DNA of 64,000 nt from Novosphingobium sp. SCN 66-18 (lineage in GTDB: Bacteria; Pseudomonadota; Alphaproteobacteria; Sphingomonadales; Sphingomonadaceae), in the NCBI GenBank assembly GCA_001725355.1, contig MEGD01000020.1, forward strand, positions 33,182-97,181, in the 5' to 3' direction. Below are positions 54,495-63,321 of the stretch, piece by piece. The stretch's first letter is position 1; each line of letters opens with the position of its first letter. The notes under the pieces are model-generated. The model was not told the DNA's origin and ran no database searches. It saw nothing but the letters and a program-made list of their open reading frames with translations. Position numbers and translations under genes: made by a program.

Positions 54495-56042
54495 ATGGGT
54501 GCAGGCGCGGTGAAGCCGGAAGGACAGACGGAAAGACCGGCGACCAGCACCACGCCGGACGTGGACGTGGCGATCGTCGGCGCCGGCCTTTCGGGCATCG
54601 GCATGGCCGCGCACATGCAGATGATGTGCCCCGGCAGCAGCTATGCCATCCTGGAGCGGCGAGAGGCGATCGGCGGCACCTGGGACCTGTTCCGCTATCC
54701 CGGCATCCGTTCCGACAGCGACATGCACACGCTGGGCTTCATCTTCGAACCGTGGAAGCACGAGAAATCGATCGCGGACGGCCCGGCGATCCTAGAATAC
54801 CTGAACCGCATCGCCGACGAGCGCGGCATCCGCCCGCATATCCGCTTCGGCACCAAGGTGCTGTCCGCCGACTGGGACAGCGCGCGGGCGCTGTGGACGG
54901 TGGTGACCGAGGACGAGGCAGGCGCCCGCCGGCAGACCACCGCGCGGATGCTCTATCTGGGTTCGGGCTATTACGACTACGACACCCCGCATGACGCGCG
55001 GTTCGCCGGCCGCGAGGATTTCAGGGGCACGATCATCCACCCGCAGTTCTGGCCGCGCGATCTCGATTACGCGGGCAAGCGCGTGGTGGTGATCGGTTCG
55101 GGCGCGACGGCGGTGACGATCGTGCCGTCGATGACGCACAAGGCCGCGCACGTCACCATGCTCCAGCGCACGCCCACGTGGTACGCGATCCGCCCCGCGC
55201 GCGATGCCCTGGCCAACGCCTTGCGCCGCATCCTGCCGGAAAAGATCGCCTACGCGATCACCCGCTTCAAGAACGTGCGTCTGCAGAACCTGGTGTTCAA
55301 GCGCGCCCGCAGCCAGCCGGAAAAGGTCAAGGACTACCTGACCAAGAAGATCAAGGCGGCGCTGGGCGACAAGTACGATGCCAAGACCTTCACCCCGCCC
55401 TACGATCCGTGGGACCAGCGCCTGTGCCTGGTGCCCGATGCCGACATGTTCGAGGCGATCAAGGCGGGCAAGGCCGATATCGTGACCGACCACATCGACC
55501 GCTTCGACGCCACCGGCATCCAGCTCAAGTCCGGCCGCCATCTCGATGCCGATGTGATCATCACCGCCACCGGCCTGCGCCTGACCATGGGCGGCAAGAT
55601 TGCGCTGAGCCTCGATGGCGTGCCGCTGAACTTCGCCGACCACTTCTACTACAAGGGCTGCATGTTCTCGAACGTGCCCAACCTGGTGGCGGTGTTCGGC
55701 TATCTCAACGCCTCGTGGACGCTGCGCGCGGACCTCATTTCCGATTACGCCTGCCGCCTGCTCAACACGATGAAGGCGAAAGGCGCGCAAGTGGCGACGC
55801 CGGTGCTGGCGGCCGATCATGGGCTGGTCGAGGACAACGTGTTCGATTTCTCGTCGGGCTATCTCCAGCGCGCGCTGAGCATCATGCCCAAGAGCGCGGC
55901 GGCGCTGCCCTGGCGGCTCAACCAGGATTACGTTTACGACAAGGCGTGGATGAAGGCCTCGCCGATCGAGGACGGTATCCTGGCGCTGGGTCGCGCGCAG
56001 CCGGCGGCGCAGGCGCAGCCCCAGCTCGAAGCGGCCGAATAG
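54495..56042 (+). CDS. Type I Baeyer-Villiger flavin monooxygenase
   Basis: 515 residues from ATG 54495, with GGAGGGG ten bases upstream. Rossmann motif GAGLSGIG for FAD (about 29-36), the Baeyer-Villiger fingerprint FRGTIIHPQFWP (FxGxxxHxxxWP, about 176-187), then the NADPH motif GSGATAVT (about 202-209). These enzymes insert oxygen next to a ketone carbonyl, giving esters or lactones, or oxidise S/N atoms. No catabolic partners surround it, so the substrate is unknown. Confidence 0.92.
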   Translation: MGAGAVKPEGQTERPATSTTPDVDVAIVGAGLSGIGMAAHMQMMCPGSSYAILERREAIGGTWDLFRYPGIRSDSDMHTLGFIFEPWKHEKSIADGPAILEYLNRIADERGIRPHIRFGTKVLSADWDSARALWTVVTEDEAGARRQTTARMLYLGSGYYDYDTPHDARFAGREDFRGTIIHPQFWPRDLDYAGKRVVVIGSGATAVTIVPSMTHKAAHVTMLQRTPTWYAIRPARDALANALRRILPEKIAYAITRFKNVRLQNLVFKRARSQPEKVKDYLTKKIKAALGDKYDAKTFTPPYDPWDQRLCLVPDADMFEAIKAGKADIVTDHIDRFDATGIQLKSGRHLDADVIITATGLRLTMGGKIALSLDGVPLNFADHFYYKGCMFSNVPNLVAVFGYLNASWTLRADLISDYACRLLNTMKAKGAQVATPVLAADHGLVEDNVFDFSSGYLQRALSIMPKSAAALPWRLNQDYVYDKAWMKASPIEDGILALGRAQPAAQAQPQLEAAE

Positions 56043-56133
56043 CGATCGTCCGCCCCCGCCCCGCGCGGCCTTTGGGGCATCGCGGCCGGGGCACGCTTGC
56101 ACTGGCGCGGGTTTGCGGTATCGGTTCTTCCCG

Positions 56134-56895
56134 ATGACCAACGAAACCCGCATCTGGACCGCCGCGCTGATCGTGATCGGCGACGAAATCCTGTCTGGCC
56201 GCACGCAGGACAAGAACATCGCGCAGATCGCCACCTGGCTGGGCGTGCAGGGCATCCGCCTGCGCGAAGTGCGCGTGGTGCCCGACGTGATGGATGCGAT
56301 CGTGGAGGCGGTGAACACGCTGCGCGCGCGCAACGACTACCTGTTCACCACCGGCGGCATCGGCCCGACGCACGACGACATCACCGTGGACGCGGTGGCG
56401 CAGGCGCTGGGCGTGGACGTGGAAATCCACCCCGATGCGCGCAAGGTGCTGGAGGACTATTACGCCACGCGCGGCGGGCTGAACGAGGGCCGGCTGCGCA
56501 TGGCGCGCGTGCCGGCGGGGGCGAGCCTGATCGAGAACCGCATGTCGGGCGCGCCGGGCATCCGCATCGGCAACGTGTTCCTGATGGCCGGCGTGCCGCA
56601 CATCACCGCGCAGATGCTCGACGGGCTGACCGGCACGCTCGAAGGCGGGCTGCCGCTGCAATCGGCGACGATCGGCTGCTGGGTTCCCGAAAGCGAGATC
56701 GCCGAGCTTCTCAGCAAGACCGAGAGAGCGTTCGACGGGTGCCAGATCGGCAGCTATCCGTTCTTCCGCGAAGGCCGGGTGGGCGCGAACTTCGTGATCC
56801 GGTCGACCGATACCGCGCAGCTCGAAGCCTGCGCGGCGGCGCTGATCGCCGGGCTGGAAGCGACCGGGCGCGAAGCGGTGGCAGGCGGCATTTGA
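56134..56895 (+). CDS. CinA-like molybdopterin-binding-domain protein (COG1058)
   Basis: 253 residues from ATG 56134. The MoaB/Mog-like fold is seen in ALIVIGDEILSGRTQDKN (about 10-27) and FTTGGIGPTHDDITVDAVA (about 71-89). The length covers only the N-terminal CinA domain plus its extension; the C-terminal NMN amidohydrolase domain is absent. Role uncertain; possibly an ADP-ribose pyrophosphatase as in some CinA proteins. Its stop TGA overlaps the TTG of the following lipoprotein gene. Confidence 0.88.
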   Translation: MTNETRIWTAALIVIGDEILSGRTQDKNIAQIATWLGVQGIRLREVRVVPDVMDAIVEAVNTLRARNDYLFTTGGIGPTHDDITVDAVAQALGVDVEIHPDARKVLEDYYATRGGLNEGRLRMARVPAGASLIENRMSGAPGIRIGNVFLMAGVPHITAQMLDGLTGTLEGGLPLQSATIGCWVPESEIAELLSKTERAFDGCQIGSYPFFREGRVGANFVIRSTDTAQLEACAAALIAGLEATGREAVAGGI

Positions 56896-57467
56896 CCGTA
56901 CACCGCGCGGGCGCCGTGGCCGTGCTGGCGGCGGCGGCGGCGACGTCGGTGGCGGGATGCTCCCCCACGCTGCACCGTTTCGAAGCCACGCTGGCCGCGC
57001 ATGACAGCGCGACGCAGGCGCTGGGCGAATGGTGCGCGGCGCGGGGCATCGCGCAACCGGCGACGATCCGCGCCATGGCGGACCGGGATGCGCGCGATGC
57101 GCCATCGCCCGCCGTGCGCAAGGCGCTGGGGGTGACGGCGGACGAGCCGGTCGCCTACCGCCATGTCCGGCTGGCCTGTGGCGGAACCGTGCTGTCCGAT
57201 GCGCGCAACTGGTACGTGCCGGCGCGGCTGACGCCCGCGATGAACCGCACGCTGGAGACGACCGACACGCCGTTCGGCAAAGTCGTCATGCCGCTCGGCT
57301 TCCGGCGCGAACGGCTGGAGGCGCGGCGCGGGCGGGCGGCGGAATGCCCGGCGGGCACGGTCCTGTCGCACCGCGCGCTGCTGCGCGTGGAGGGCGGAGC
57401 CGCGATCAGCCTGGTCGTCGAATGCTATACCCGAGACAATCTGGCGTCGGTCAGAACAGCGCGCTGA
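56892..57467 (+). CDS. Lipoprotein with chorismate-lyase/UTRA-like fold
   Basis: 191 residues from TTG 56892, which overlaps the cinA-like stop. A lipoprotein signal fits: basic start, hydrophobic core, then SVAGC. The body recalls the UbiC/UTRA fold: VAYRHVRLACGGTVLSDARNWYVPARL (split about 90-116), TLETTDTPFGKVVMPLGF (about 122-139) and AISLVVECYTRDNL at the end. The order matches chorismate lyase-like proteins, though catalysis is uncertain and a periplasmic place is unusual for that enzyme. Overlaps the convergent porin gene by 17 bp. Confidence 0.68.
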   Translation: MTVHRAGAVAVLAAAAATSVAGCSPTLHRFEATLAAHDSATQALGEWCAARGIAQPATIRAMADRDARDAPSPAVRKALGVTADEPVAYRHVRLACGGTVLSDARNWYVPARLTPAMNRTLETTDTPFGKVVMPLGFRRERLEARRGRAAECPAGTVLSHRALLRVEGGAAISLVVECYTRDNLASVRTAR

Positions 57468-58848
57468 GATTGAACGAGACGTAGCGCGTGGTGCGTCCGG
57501 GCGGCGCGTTGGGCGCGTCGGTCAGGAAGCGGCCCTTGGCCAGCAGCACGCCATCGAGTTCCAGGCGCAGATGGCGTGGCAGCAGCCAGTAGCGCAGCCG
57601 CGCGTCGAACTGGTGCCCGGCGAAGGAGCCGGACCGGCCGCTGGCATCGCGCACGCCGGTGGTGGCGAAACTGTCGCGCGAGTCGGCCAGCCACATCGGA
57701 TGATAGGTCGCCAGCAGGTCCAGCCGCCGGTCGGGCGCGGTTTCCAGCCGGATTCCGGGCGTGACGATGTTGGCGCGCGTGACCGCGTTGTAGATGCCCG
57801 AAGGCGCGAAATCGCCGCGCCGCATCCCGAACAGCGTGTCGAAACGGCCATAGCGGCCGCCACTGCCCGCGCCGCTGGCATAGTCGAACTCGATCGACAG
57901 GCGCGGGCGCCACGGACCGCTGAACGTGTAGCCGGCATCGGCATGGAAGAACGTGGCGCGCACCGGCAATTCGGGCGCGGTGGCGGCCAGCGAGGTGCGG
58001 GTGTGCCCCCACTGGACCATGACCTCCGCCTCGCCATCGGCATGGCCGGGGCGCGGATCGGCGATCACGCGCGCGCTCGCGGTACTGAGCGACCGGTTGC
58101 GGGTAGGGCGGCCGGGGGCGTCGCGTTCGCCGAAATGGAAGAAGCCCAGCTCGGCCGCGACCGGCACCGTCGCGCCGGAGCGCGAGGCGGTGCGGCTGAC
58201 GATCCCGCCCCACAGCACCGCGTCGAAGCTTTCGCGGTCCAGTTCCACCTTGCCGCTGCGCAGCGATGCCGCATCGTCGGGCAGGCGCATTGCCGGCAGG
58301 ACATAGATCAGCGTGGCCTGCAAGCCGCGCCGCCCGGCGATGTCCACGCGCAGGCCGGTATTGCTGTTGACCGTGTTGCGGTATTCGTCGGCCGCGATCA
58401 GCCGGCGCGATCCGAGCGCCAGGGTGAAGCGCCCGCCCTGCACCGAAACCTTGGTGCCCGGCCCCAGTACCGGCCCCAGGTCATAGCCGAGGAAGGCCTG
58501 CACCGGCTCCAGCGTGTTTACTTCGCTGGTGGTCACGGGCGTGCCGGGATCGGCGTTCCACACGCGGCTGTCGTGGACTTCGGCCACCACGCGAAACGGC
58601 CCGCTGCGGTATTGCGCCAGCACCTGCGTGCGCAGGTTGACCAGCGTATCGCTGCTGTCGAAGCCGGGGCGCGCCTGTCCGTCGATCGCCTCCACGCGCA
58701 AGCGCACGTTGCCGGTTACGCGCAGGCCGTCATTCGCTTCCGCCGCGCGTGCGGGTGCTGTCACGGACGCCGTCATCGCGATAGCCATGGAGGCGGTGGA
58801 CGCGCGCCGCCACAGCGACCTGGCCCTTCCGGACAGTGTAAACCCCAA
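57451..58848 (-). CDS. Alginate-export family outer-membrane porin
   Basis: 465 residues. Signal peptide (about 1-35, ending ARAAEA). The mature chain has the Alginate_exp barrel pattern: RVTGNVRLRVEAIDGQ early, SVQGGRFTLALGSRRLIAADEYRNT in the middle (split at about 140-164), alternating strands to a C-terminal Phe (SFNLSALF). In Novosphingobium-type genomes such porins take up small organics; the substrate is unknown. Confidence 0.87.
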   Translation of the reverse strand: MGFTLSGRARSLWRRASTASMAIAMTASVTAPARAAEANDGLRVTGNVRLRVEAIDGQARPGFDSSDTLVNLRTQVLAQYRSGPFRVVAEVHDSRVWNADPGTPVTTSEVNTLEPVQAFLGYDLGPVLGPGTKVSVQGGRFTLALGSRRLIAADEYRNTVNSNTGLRVDIAGRRGLQATLIYVLPAMRLPDDAASLRSGKVELDRESFDAVLWGGIVSRTASRSGATVPVAAELGFFHFGERDAPGRPTRNRSLSTASARVIADPRPGHADGEAEVMVQWGHTRTSLAATAPELPVRATFFHADAGYTFSGPWRPRLSIEFDYASGAGSGGRYGRFDTLFGMRRGDFAPSGIYNAVTRANIVTPGIRLETAPDRRLDLLATYHPMWLADSRDSFATTGVRDASGRSGSFAGHQFDARLRYWLLPRHLRLELDGVLLAKGRFLTDAPNAPPGRTTRYVSFNLSALF

Positions 58849-58929
58849 CGCGCGGCCCCTTCCGCATCGCGCGATTCGCGATAGCGCGCGTTAGAGCGGG
58901 TGCGGTGAGCCGGTCAATCTGCCGAAAGA

Positions 58930-59145
58930 TCAATCGCCCCGGGCGAACGGCTCTTCCCCGGCGCCGGCGCCGGTCCAGACGCCCGCCTGCGCCTCGACAT
59001 AGGCTTCCAGTTCGCGCCAGTGCCGGTCCCAGCCGGGGCCGCGCCGGGCAGGGGGCACTTCGGCCTCCACGATGGCGCGGGCGCGCCGTACGGGATTGCC
59101 GGCCGGGTCGGAAGGCGGATTGCTGCGAAGCGGATCGTCGGCCAT
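58930..59145 (-). CDS. Small hypothetical protein
   Basis: 71 residues from ATG 59145 with a strong CAGGAGG ribosome site six bases upstream. Charged and soluble: [20 protein letters not shown] then [18 protein letters not shown]. No family was recognised. The good ribosome site is the main reason to call it. Confidence 0.5.
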   Translation of the reverse strand: MADDPLRSNPPSDPAGNPVRRARAIVEAEVPPARRGPGWDRHWRELEAYVEAQAGVWTGAGAGEEPFARGD

Positions 59146-59244
59146 GCGCGCCTCCTGCACCAGCGCTGCCGGCAAGGATAGCGCGCTTGCGAAAAAAGCC
59201 GTGGCATCGTTTGCCAATGTGAAGCGCGCGCTGCCCACCCCCAA

Positions 59245-59266
59245 CCCCTCCCGCTTGCGGGAGGGG
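59245..59266. repeat. G-rich palindromic repeat, single copy
   Basis: CCCCTCCCGC-N2-GCGGGAGGGG with flanks GCCCACCCCCAA and TTGGG, so the stem can extend outward. Lies between the small hypothetical gene and the rplA terminator. Confidence 0.85.
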
Positions 59267-59288
59267 TTGGGATACTATGATCGCTACG

Positions 59289-59323
59289 AAAAAGGCCGGG
59301 GAGACGTGCCCCCCGGCCTTTTT
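59289..59323 (-). terminator. Terminator of rplK-rplA
   Basis: AAAAAGGCCGGGG-loop-CCCCGGCCTTTTT, a perfect 13-bp stem with A and T tracts, so it can act in both directions. It is 26 bp after the rplA stop. Confidence 0.92.
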
Positions 59324-59349
59324 CGCGATTGGTCAGGATCGGCCGGAAA

Positions 59350-60051
59350 TCAGCCGCCCTGCACCTGCGCGACGTCGATCTTGAGGCCCGGACCCATCGA
59401 CGAGGACAGGCCGACCTTGCGGACGTACTTGCCCTTGGCGCCAGCCGGCTTCGCCTTGACGATCGCATCGACGAACGCGTCGAAGTTGGCGCGCAGCGCT
59501 TCGTTCGAGAACGAGAGCTTGCCGATGCCGCCGTGGATGATGCCGGCCTTTTCGACGCGGAATTCGATCTGGCCGCCCTTGGCCGCCTTGACCGCTTCGG
59601 CGACGTTCGGCGTGACGGTGCCGAGCTTCGGGTTCGGCATCAGGCCCTTGGGGCCGAGCACCTTGCCGAGACGGCCGACGATGCCCATCATGTCGGGCGT
59701 GGCGATGACGCGACCGTAGTCGAGGTTGCCGGCCTGCATGTCTTCCAGCAGGTCTTCCGCGCCCACCTTGTCGGCGCCGGCGGCGAGAGCGGCCTCGGCC
59801 TTGTCGCCACGGGCGAACACGGCGACCTTCACGTCCTTGCCGGTGCCCGAGGGCAGCGTGACCATGCCACGAACCATCTGGTCGGCGTGACGCGGATCGA
59901 CGCCGAGGTTCAGCGCGACTTCGAGCGTCTGGTCGAACTTGGCGCTCTGGAGGTCCTTGAGAAGCTGGATCGCTTCGTCAACGCCATAGAGCTTCTGGTT
60001 GTCGCCCAGCTTTTCCGTGAGCGACTTCTGCTTCTTGGTCAGGTTCACCAT
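59350..60051 (-). CDS. rplA: 50S ribosomal protein L1
   Basis: 233 residues from ATG 60051 ([11 protein letters not shown]). Family signatures: [21 protein letters not shown] (split at about 42-62), [22 protein letters not shown] near residue 120-142, and [21 protein letters not shown] at the end. L1 also represses its own mRNA. It starts 4 bp after the rplK stop. Confidence 0.98.
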   Translation of the reverse strand: MVNLTKKQKSLTEKLGDNQKLYGVDEAIQLLKDLQSAKFDQTLEVALNLGVDPRHADQMVRGMVTLPSGTGKDVKVAVFARGDKAEAALAAGADKVGAEDLLEDMQAGNLDYGRVIATPDMMGIVGRLGKVLGPKGLMPNPKLGTVTPNVAEAVKAAKGGQIEFRVEKAGIIHGGIGKLSFSNEALRANFDAFVDAIVKAKPAGAKGKYVRKVGLSSSMGPGLKIDVAQVQGG

Positions 60052-60055
60052 GGGA

Positions 60056-60487
60056 TCAGCCCTCCACAACCTGCAGGCCCATCGCGCGCGCGGAGCCTTC
60101 GATGATCTTCGTCGCCGCGTCGATGTCGTTCGCGTTCAGGTCCTGCATCTTGGCCTGGGCGATTTCGGCGAGCTGCGAGCGCTTGATCGTGCCGGCGGAT
60201 TCCTTGCCCGGCGCCTTCGAGCCGGACTTGAGACCGATGGCCTTCTTGATCAGGTAGGTGGCCGGCGGCGTCTTGGTGACGAACGTGAACGAGCGATCCG
60301 CATAGACCGTGATGATGGTCGGAAGCGGCATGCCCTTTTCGAGTTCCTGCGTGGCAGCGTTGAACTGCTTGCAGAATTCCATGATGTTCACGCCGCGCTG
60401 GCCCAGGGCCGGGCCGATCGGCGGTGCAGGCTTGGCATCGCCGGCGGCGACCTGCAGCTTGATGTAACCTTCGATTTTCTTGGCCAT
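60056..60487 (-). CDS. rplK: 50S ribosomal protein L11
   Basis: 143 residues. [29 protein letters not shown] (split at about 10-38) is the L11 N-terminal signature; the C-terminal rRNA-binding part includes [20 protein letters not shown] lies just before the ATG. The leader (60488-60662) has a GGAGCCGGAA/TTCCGGTCTCC hairpin that may be part of autogenous control. Confidence 0.98.
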   Translation of the reverse strand: MAKKIEGYIKLQVAAGDAKPAPPIGPALGQRGVNIMEFCKQFNAATQELEKGMPLPTIITVYADRSFTFVTKTPPATYLIKKAIGLKSGSKAPGKESAGTIKRSQLAEIAQAKMQDLNANDIDAATKIIEGSARAMGLQVVEG

Positions 60488-60600
60488 TGCTGGCCTCCTT
60501 TCTTCCTGTCGGAGACCGGAATTTCCGGCTCCTCAGAGTGAGCGGTCAGACGAGGGCGAACCCTCTTCCGCACGGATTCCCGGTTGCCCGGAAGCGCGCG

Positions 60601-60628
60601 CACCTAGCGCAAATGGCGCGAAATGCAA
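60601..60628 (-). promoter_or_regulatory. Probable rplK promoter
   Basis: On the minus strand, TTGCAT (60623-60628) and TAGGTG (60601-60606) are spaced by 16 bp, about 115 bp before the rplK start. It would let rplKA be expressed apart from the upstream M20 peptidase gene. Confidence 0.45.
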
Positions 60629-60662
60629 GGGGATTCGGGGTGGGGACGCGGCATGCCGTGCT

Positions 60663-61988
60663 TCACGGCAGCGCGTTGGCGGCCCCCAGCACCGTCGCCA
60701 TGGCAGCCACCGCGCCGCGCACGCTGGCGTCTTCGGCCACGTCGATCCATTCGCTCGGCGCGTGCGCGCCGCCGCCATCACCGCCCGCGCCGATGGCGAT
60801 GGCCGGAATCCCGAGGTTCATCGGCACGTTGGCATCGGTCGACAGCGGCACGAAGTGCGGCGCGAACCCCGCCGCGCGCGCCGCCGTCGCCGCGATCACC
60901 GCAAGCGGCGCGGTTTCGGGCGTGGTGCCGGCGGGGCGATTGCCGATCGGCTTGAAGGTCACGGTGATCCCGCCGCCGTCGGTCGATCGGGCGCGGTTCT
61001 CTTCGTCCACCGCCGCCGTGGCGATGGCATGGAGCGCGGTATCGATCCGGTCGATTTCCGATGGCGATTCGGAGCGGATGTCGACATCGAGGAAGACCTG
61101 CGCCGGGATCGTGTTGACCGAGGTGCCGCCCCCCACGACGCTGGCGGCATAGGTGGTGCGCGGCTGCGCGGGCACGGGGATGCCGTAAAGCCCGGTCACG
61201 GTGCGCGCCAGCGCCGCCAGCGGGTTGACGATGCCGAACTTGTCGAAGCTGTGCCCGCCCGGCCCGTCGAACACCAGCCGCCAGCGCCGCGATCCCACCC
61301 CGCGCGTGGTGATCCAGCCCGCGCCCGCGCCATCGATGGTGATGAAGCCGGCGGCTTGCCTGGCGCGCGGGTCCTGCGCGAAGAAATGGCGCATCCCGCG
61401 CAGATCGCCCGGCCCTTCCTCGCCCACGTTGGCGATGAACACGATATCGCGTTCGGTGCGGATGCCGGCCTTGTCCATGGCGCGGACCATCGCCAGCATC
61501 ACCGCCAGGCCCAGCGTATCGTCGCCGATGCCGGGCGCCATCAGGCGGGTGCCTTCGCGGCGGACTTTCACGTCGGTTCCGGCCGGGAATACGGTATCGA
61601 GATGCGCGGCCACGATCAGCGGGGCTAGCGCGGGCTTCGTGCCCCGGCGCGTGGCGACGACGTTGCCGATGCCATCGATCGTCGCATCGGGCAGGCCGCC
61701 GGCGCGCATCATCGCGGCCATGGCGCGGCCGCGCGCTTCCTCGCCGAACGGCGGCGCGGGAATTTCGGTGAGCATGACGATGTCATCGACCAGCCGGGCA
61801 TGATCGGCGCGCAACGCCTCCCGCGCAGCGGCGAACCGGCGCGAGGCCAGCAGGCGATCCAGATCCCTGGCCAATGCCCTGGGCGCTTTGGCGGCAGAAG
61901 CGGAAACGATGGCAGGCGCGCGCGCAGCGGCGCTTTCCGCGACCGGCGCGGATGTTGCCGCCAGCGCGAGGATCAGGGTGGTCAGCAA
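60663..61988 (-). CDS. Secreted M20 family metallopeptidase
   Basis: 441 residues. Probable signal peptide (LTTLILALAATSAPVAESA). M20 zinc motifs: AAHLDTVFPAGT (His-x-Asp, about 127-138), GIGDDTLGLAVMLAMV (bridging Asp), NVGEEGPGDLRGM (Glu-Glu) and PLSTDANVPMNLG. A dimerisation domain is inserted at about 225-345. Cleaves peptides or acyl-amino acids; substrate unknown. It lies between nusG and rplK, an unusual place. Confidence 0.9.
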   Translation of the reverse strand: MLTTLILALAATSAPVAESAAARAPAIVSASAAKAPRALARDLDRLLASRRFAAAREALRADHARLVDDIVMLTEIPAPPFGEEARGRAMAAMMRAGGLPDATIDGIGNVVATRRGTKPALAPLIVAAHLDTVFPAGTDVKVRREGTRLMAPGIGDDTLGLAVMLAMVRAMDKAGIRTERDIVFIANVGEEGPGDLRGMRHFFAQDPRARQAAGFITIDGAGAGWITTRGVGSRRWRLVFDGPGGHSFDKFGIVNPLAALARTVTGLYGIPVPAQPRTTYAASVVGGGTSVNTIPAQVFLDVDIRSESPSEIDRIDTALHAIATAAVDEENRARSTDGGGITVTFKPIGNRPAGTTPETAPLAVIAATAARAAGFAPHFVPLSTDANVPMNLGIPAIAIGAGGDGGGAHAPSEWIDVAEDASVRGAVAAMATVLGAANALP

Positions 61989-62058
61989 CGGGCTCTCCGG
62001 TCAGCGGCCAGCGCGCGGCGAAAGCGCGCCGGTCCGGCCTGCCGGCGCGTCCGTGGAA

Positions 62059-62595
62059 TTACTTGACCAGTTCGACTTCCTCGAACGCCAGCTCGACCGG
62101 CGTTGCGCGGCCGAAAATCGACACGGCAACCTTCACGCGCTGCTTTTCGAAGTCGAGTTCTTCCACCGTGCCGTTGAACGAGGCGAACGGGCCGGCGTTG
62201 ACCTTGACCGAATCGCCGATCTCGTAATCGACCGCCACGTTCTTGCGCGGTTCGGCGGCGGCCTGTTCGCGCGCGCCGAAGTAGCGGGCGGCTTCCTTGT
62301 CGGAAATCGGCTGCGGCTTGTTGTTGGTGCCGAGGAAGCCGGTGACCTTGGGCGTGTTCTTGACGAGGTGGTAGATGTCGTCGTTCATCGCCAGCTTGGC
62401 CAGCACGTAGCCGGGCATGAACTTGCGTTCGACCTGCACCTTCTTGCCGCGCTTCACTTCGGTCACGGTTTCGGTCGGCACTTCCACCGCCTCGACCAGT
62501 TGCGACAGGCCGATCCGTTCCGCTTCGGCGAGGATCGAATCGCGCACCTTGTTTTCGAAACCGGAATAGGCGTGGATGATGTACCAGCGAGCCAT
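62059..62595 (-). CDS. nusG: Transcription termination/antitermination protein NusG
   Basis: 178 residues. N-terminal NGN domain (WYIIHAYSGFENKVRDSI, about 3-20; KFMPGYVLAKL) and a C-terminal KOW domain (YEIGDSVKVNAGPFASFNG, about 124-142). Binds RNA polymerase and Rho or S10. secE is 46 bp upstream, the usual pairing. Confidence 0.98.
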   Translation of the reverse strand: MARWYIIHAYSGFENKVRDSILAEAERIGLSQLVEAVEVPTETVTEVKRGKKVQVERKFMPGYVLAKLAMNDDIYHLVKNTPKVTGFLGTNNKPQPISDKEAARYFGAREQAAAEPRKNVAVDYEIGDSVKVNAGPFASFNGTVEELDFEKQRVKVAVSIFGRATPVELAFEEVELVK

Positions 62596-62641
62596 GGAAA
62601 ATCCTTGAAGTCTTGTCGGGTGCCGAAGGGGGCGGCCGGCG

Positions 62642-62836
62642 TCAGGCCTGCGAGAGCAGCCAGCGCACGACGAAGCCGAACAGGCTGTCGATGCCCAGGA
62701 AGAACACCGCCAGGATCAGCATCATGATGCCGACGAAGATCGCCGTGGTGGTGGTTTCCTGCCGCGTCGGCCAGACCACCTTGCGCGCTTCCGCGCGTAC
62801 CTGGTTGATGAATTCGCCGGGGCTGGTCTTCGCCAT
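62642..62836 (-). CDS. secE: Preprotein translocase subunit SecE
   Basis: 64 residues from ATG 62836 (MAKTSPGEFINQVRAEARKVVWP, split), the single-helix SecE form. The conserved EARKVVWPTRQET motif (about 16-28) precedes one membrane segment. Part of the SecYEG channel. Confidence 0.96.
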   Translation of the reverse strand: MAKTSPGEFINQVRAEARKVVWPTRQETTTTAIFVGIMMLILAVFFLGIDSLFGFVVRWLLSQA

Positions 62837-63176
62837 GATCCTTGCCGCTTTCGCTACCTGATGAAATCCTGTCTTCCGCCTAGGGGACATCGCCGCCCCG
62901 GACAGGTCCGGGAGGGGCAGGCGATGTTTCCGATGTCGGAAGATGGCCGATATCTAGGCGCAAGCCGCAGGATTGGCAAGAGCGGGGAACGCCGTGGCGG
63001 ATCGCGATGATTCGCCGGTCGCTTGTCGCCGGATGCCGGCACCGGGATCGCATCCGTTCCGGGCCTTGCCCACCGCGCCCGAAGGCGGGCGCGGAACAGG
63101 CGGCAACAGGCCGGCATGCGTCCGAAAAGAAGCCTGAAAAGAAAGGAAAAACCTCTCTACGCCGGGGCGGAGAGGA
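62837..63176. other. 340-bp gene-free stretch between secE and tRNA-Trp
   Basis: No gene is supported; the frames here include one that merely translates the tRNA. It contains the secE promoter and two perfect short palindromes: CCCGGAC-AG-GTCCGGG (62897-62912) and TTCCGA-TG-TCGGAA (62928-62941), both in the secE leader. These could shape the 5' untranslated RNA. Confidence 0.6.
62951..62979 (-). promoter_or_regulatory. Probable secE-nusG promoter
   Basis: On the minus strand, TTGCCA (62974-62979) and TAGATA (62951-62956) are separated by 17 bp, giving a leader of about 110 nt before the secE start. Confidence 0.55.
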
Positions 63177-63252
63177 TGGCAGGAGTGGCAGGATTCGAAC
63201 CCGCGGCCCTCGGTTTTGGAGACCGATGCTCTACCAACTGAGCTACACTCCT
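63177..63252 (-). tRNA. tRNA-Trp (anticodon CCA)
   Basis: Full cloverleaf on the minus strand: acceptor AGGAGTG/CACTCCT, anticodon loop with CCA, T-loop GTTCGAATC and an encoded CCA end (63177-63179). Next to secE-nusG, the classic order. Confidence 0.95.
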
Positions 63253-63321
63253 GTGCTCGGAAAAGCGCCCTTAGTGGGTTGACGGCGCGAGCGCAACCGA
63301 CTCAAAGACATTTCGACGACG

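Noticed and set aside
53360-56042. Catabolic cluster around the Baeyer-Villiger monooxygenase
   Set aside because: Neighbours are corA and a CinA-like gene; no esterase, dehydrogenase or regulator that would define a pathway.
63007-63282. 91-codon open frame with RIRTRGPRFWRPMLYQLSYT
   Set aside because: It translates the tRNA-Trp gene and its flanks.
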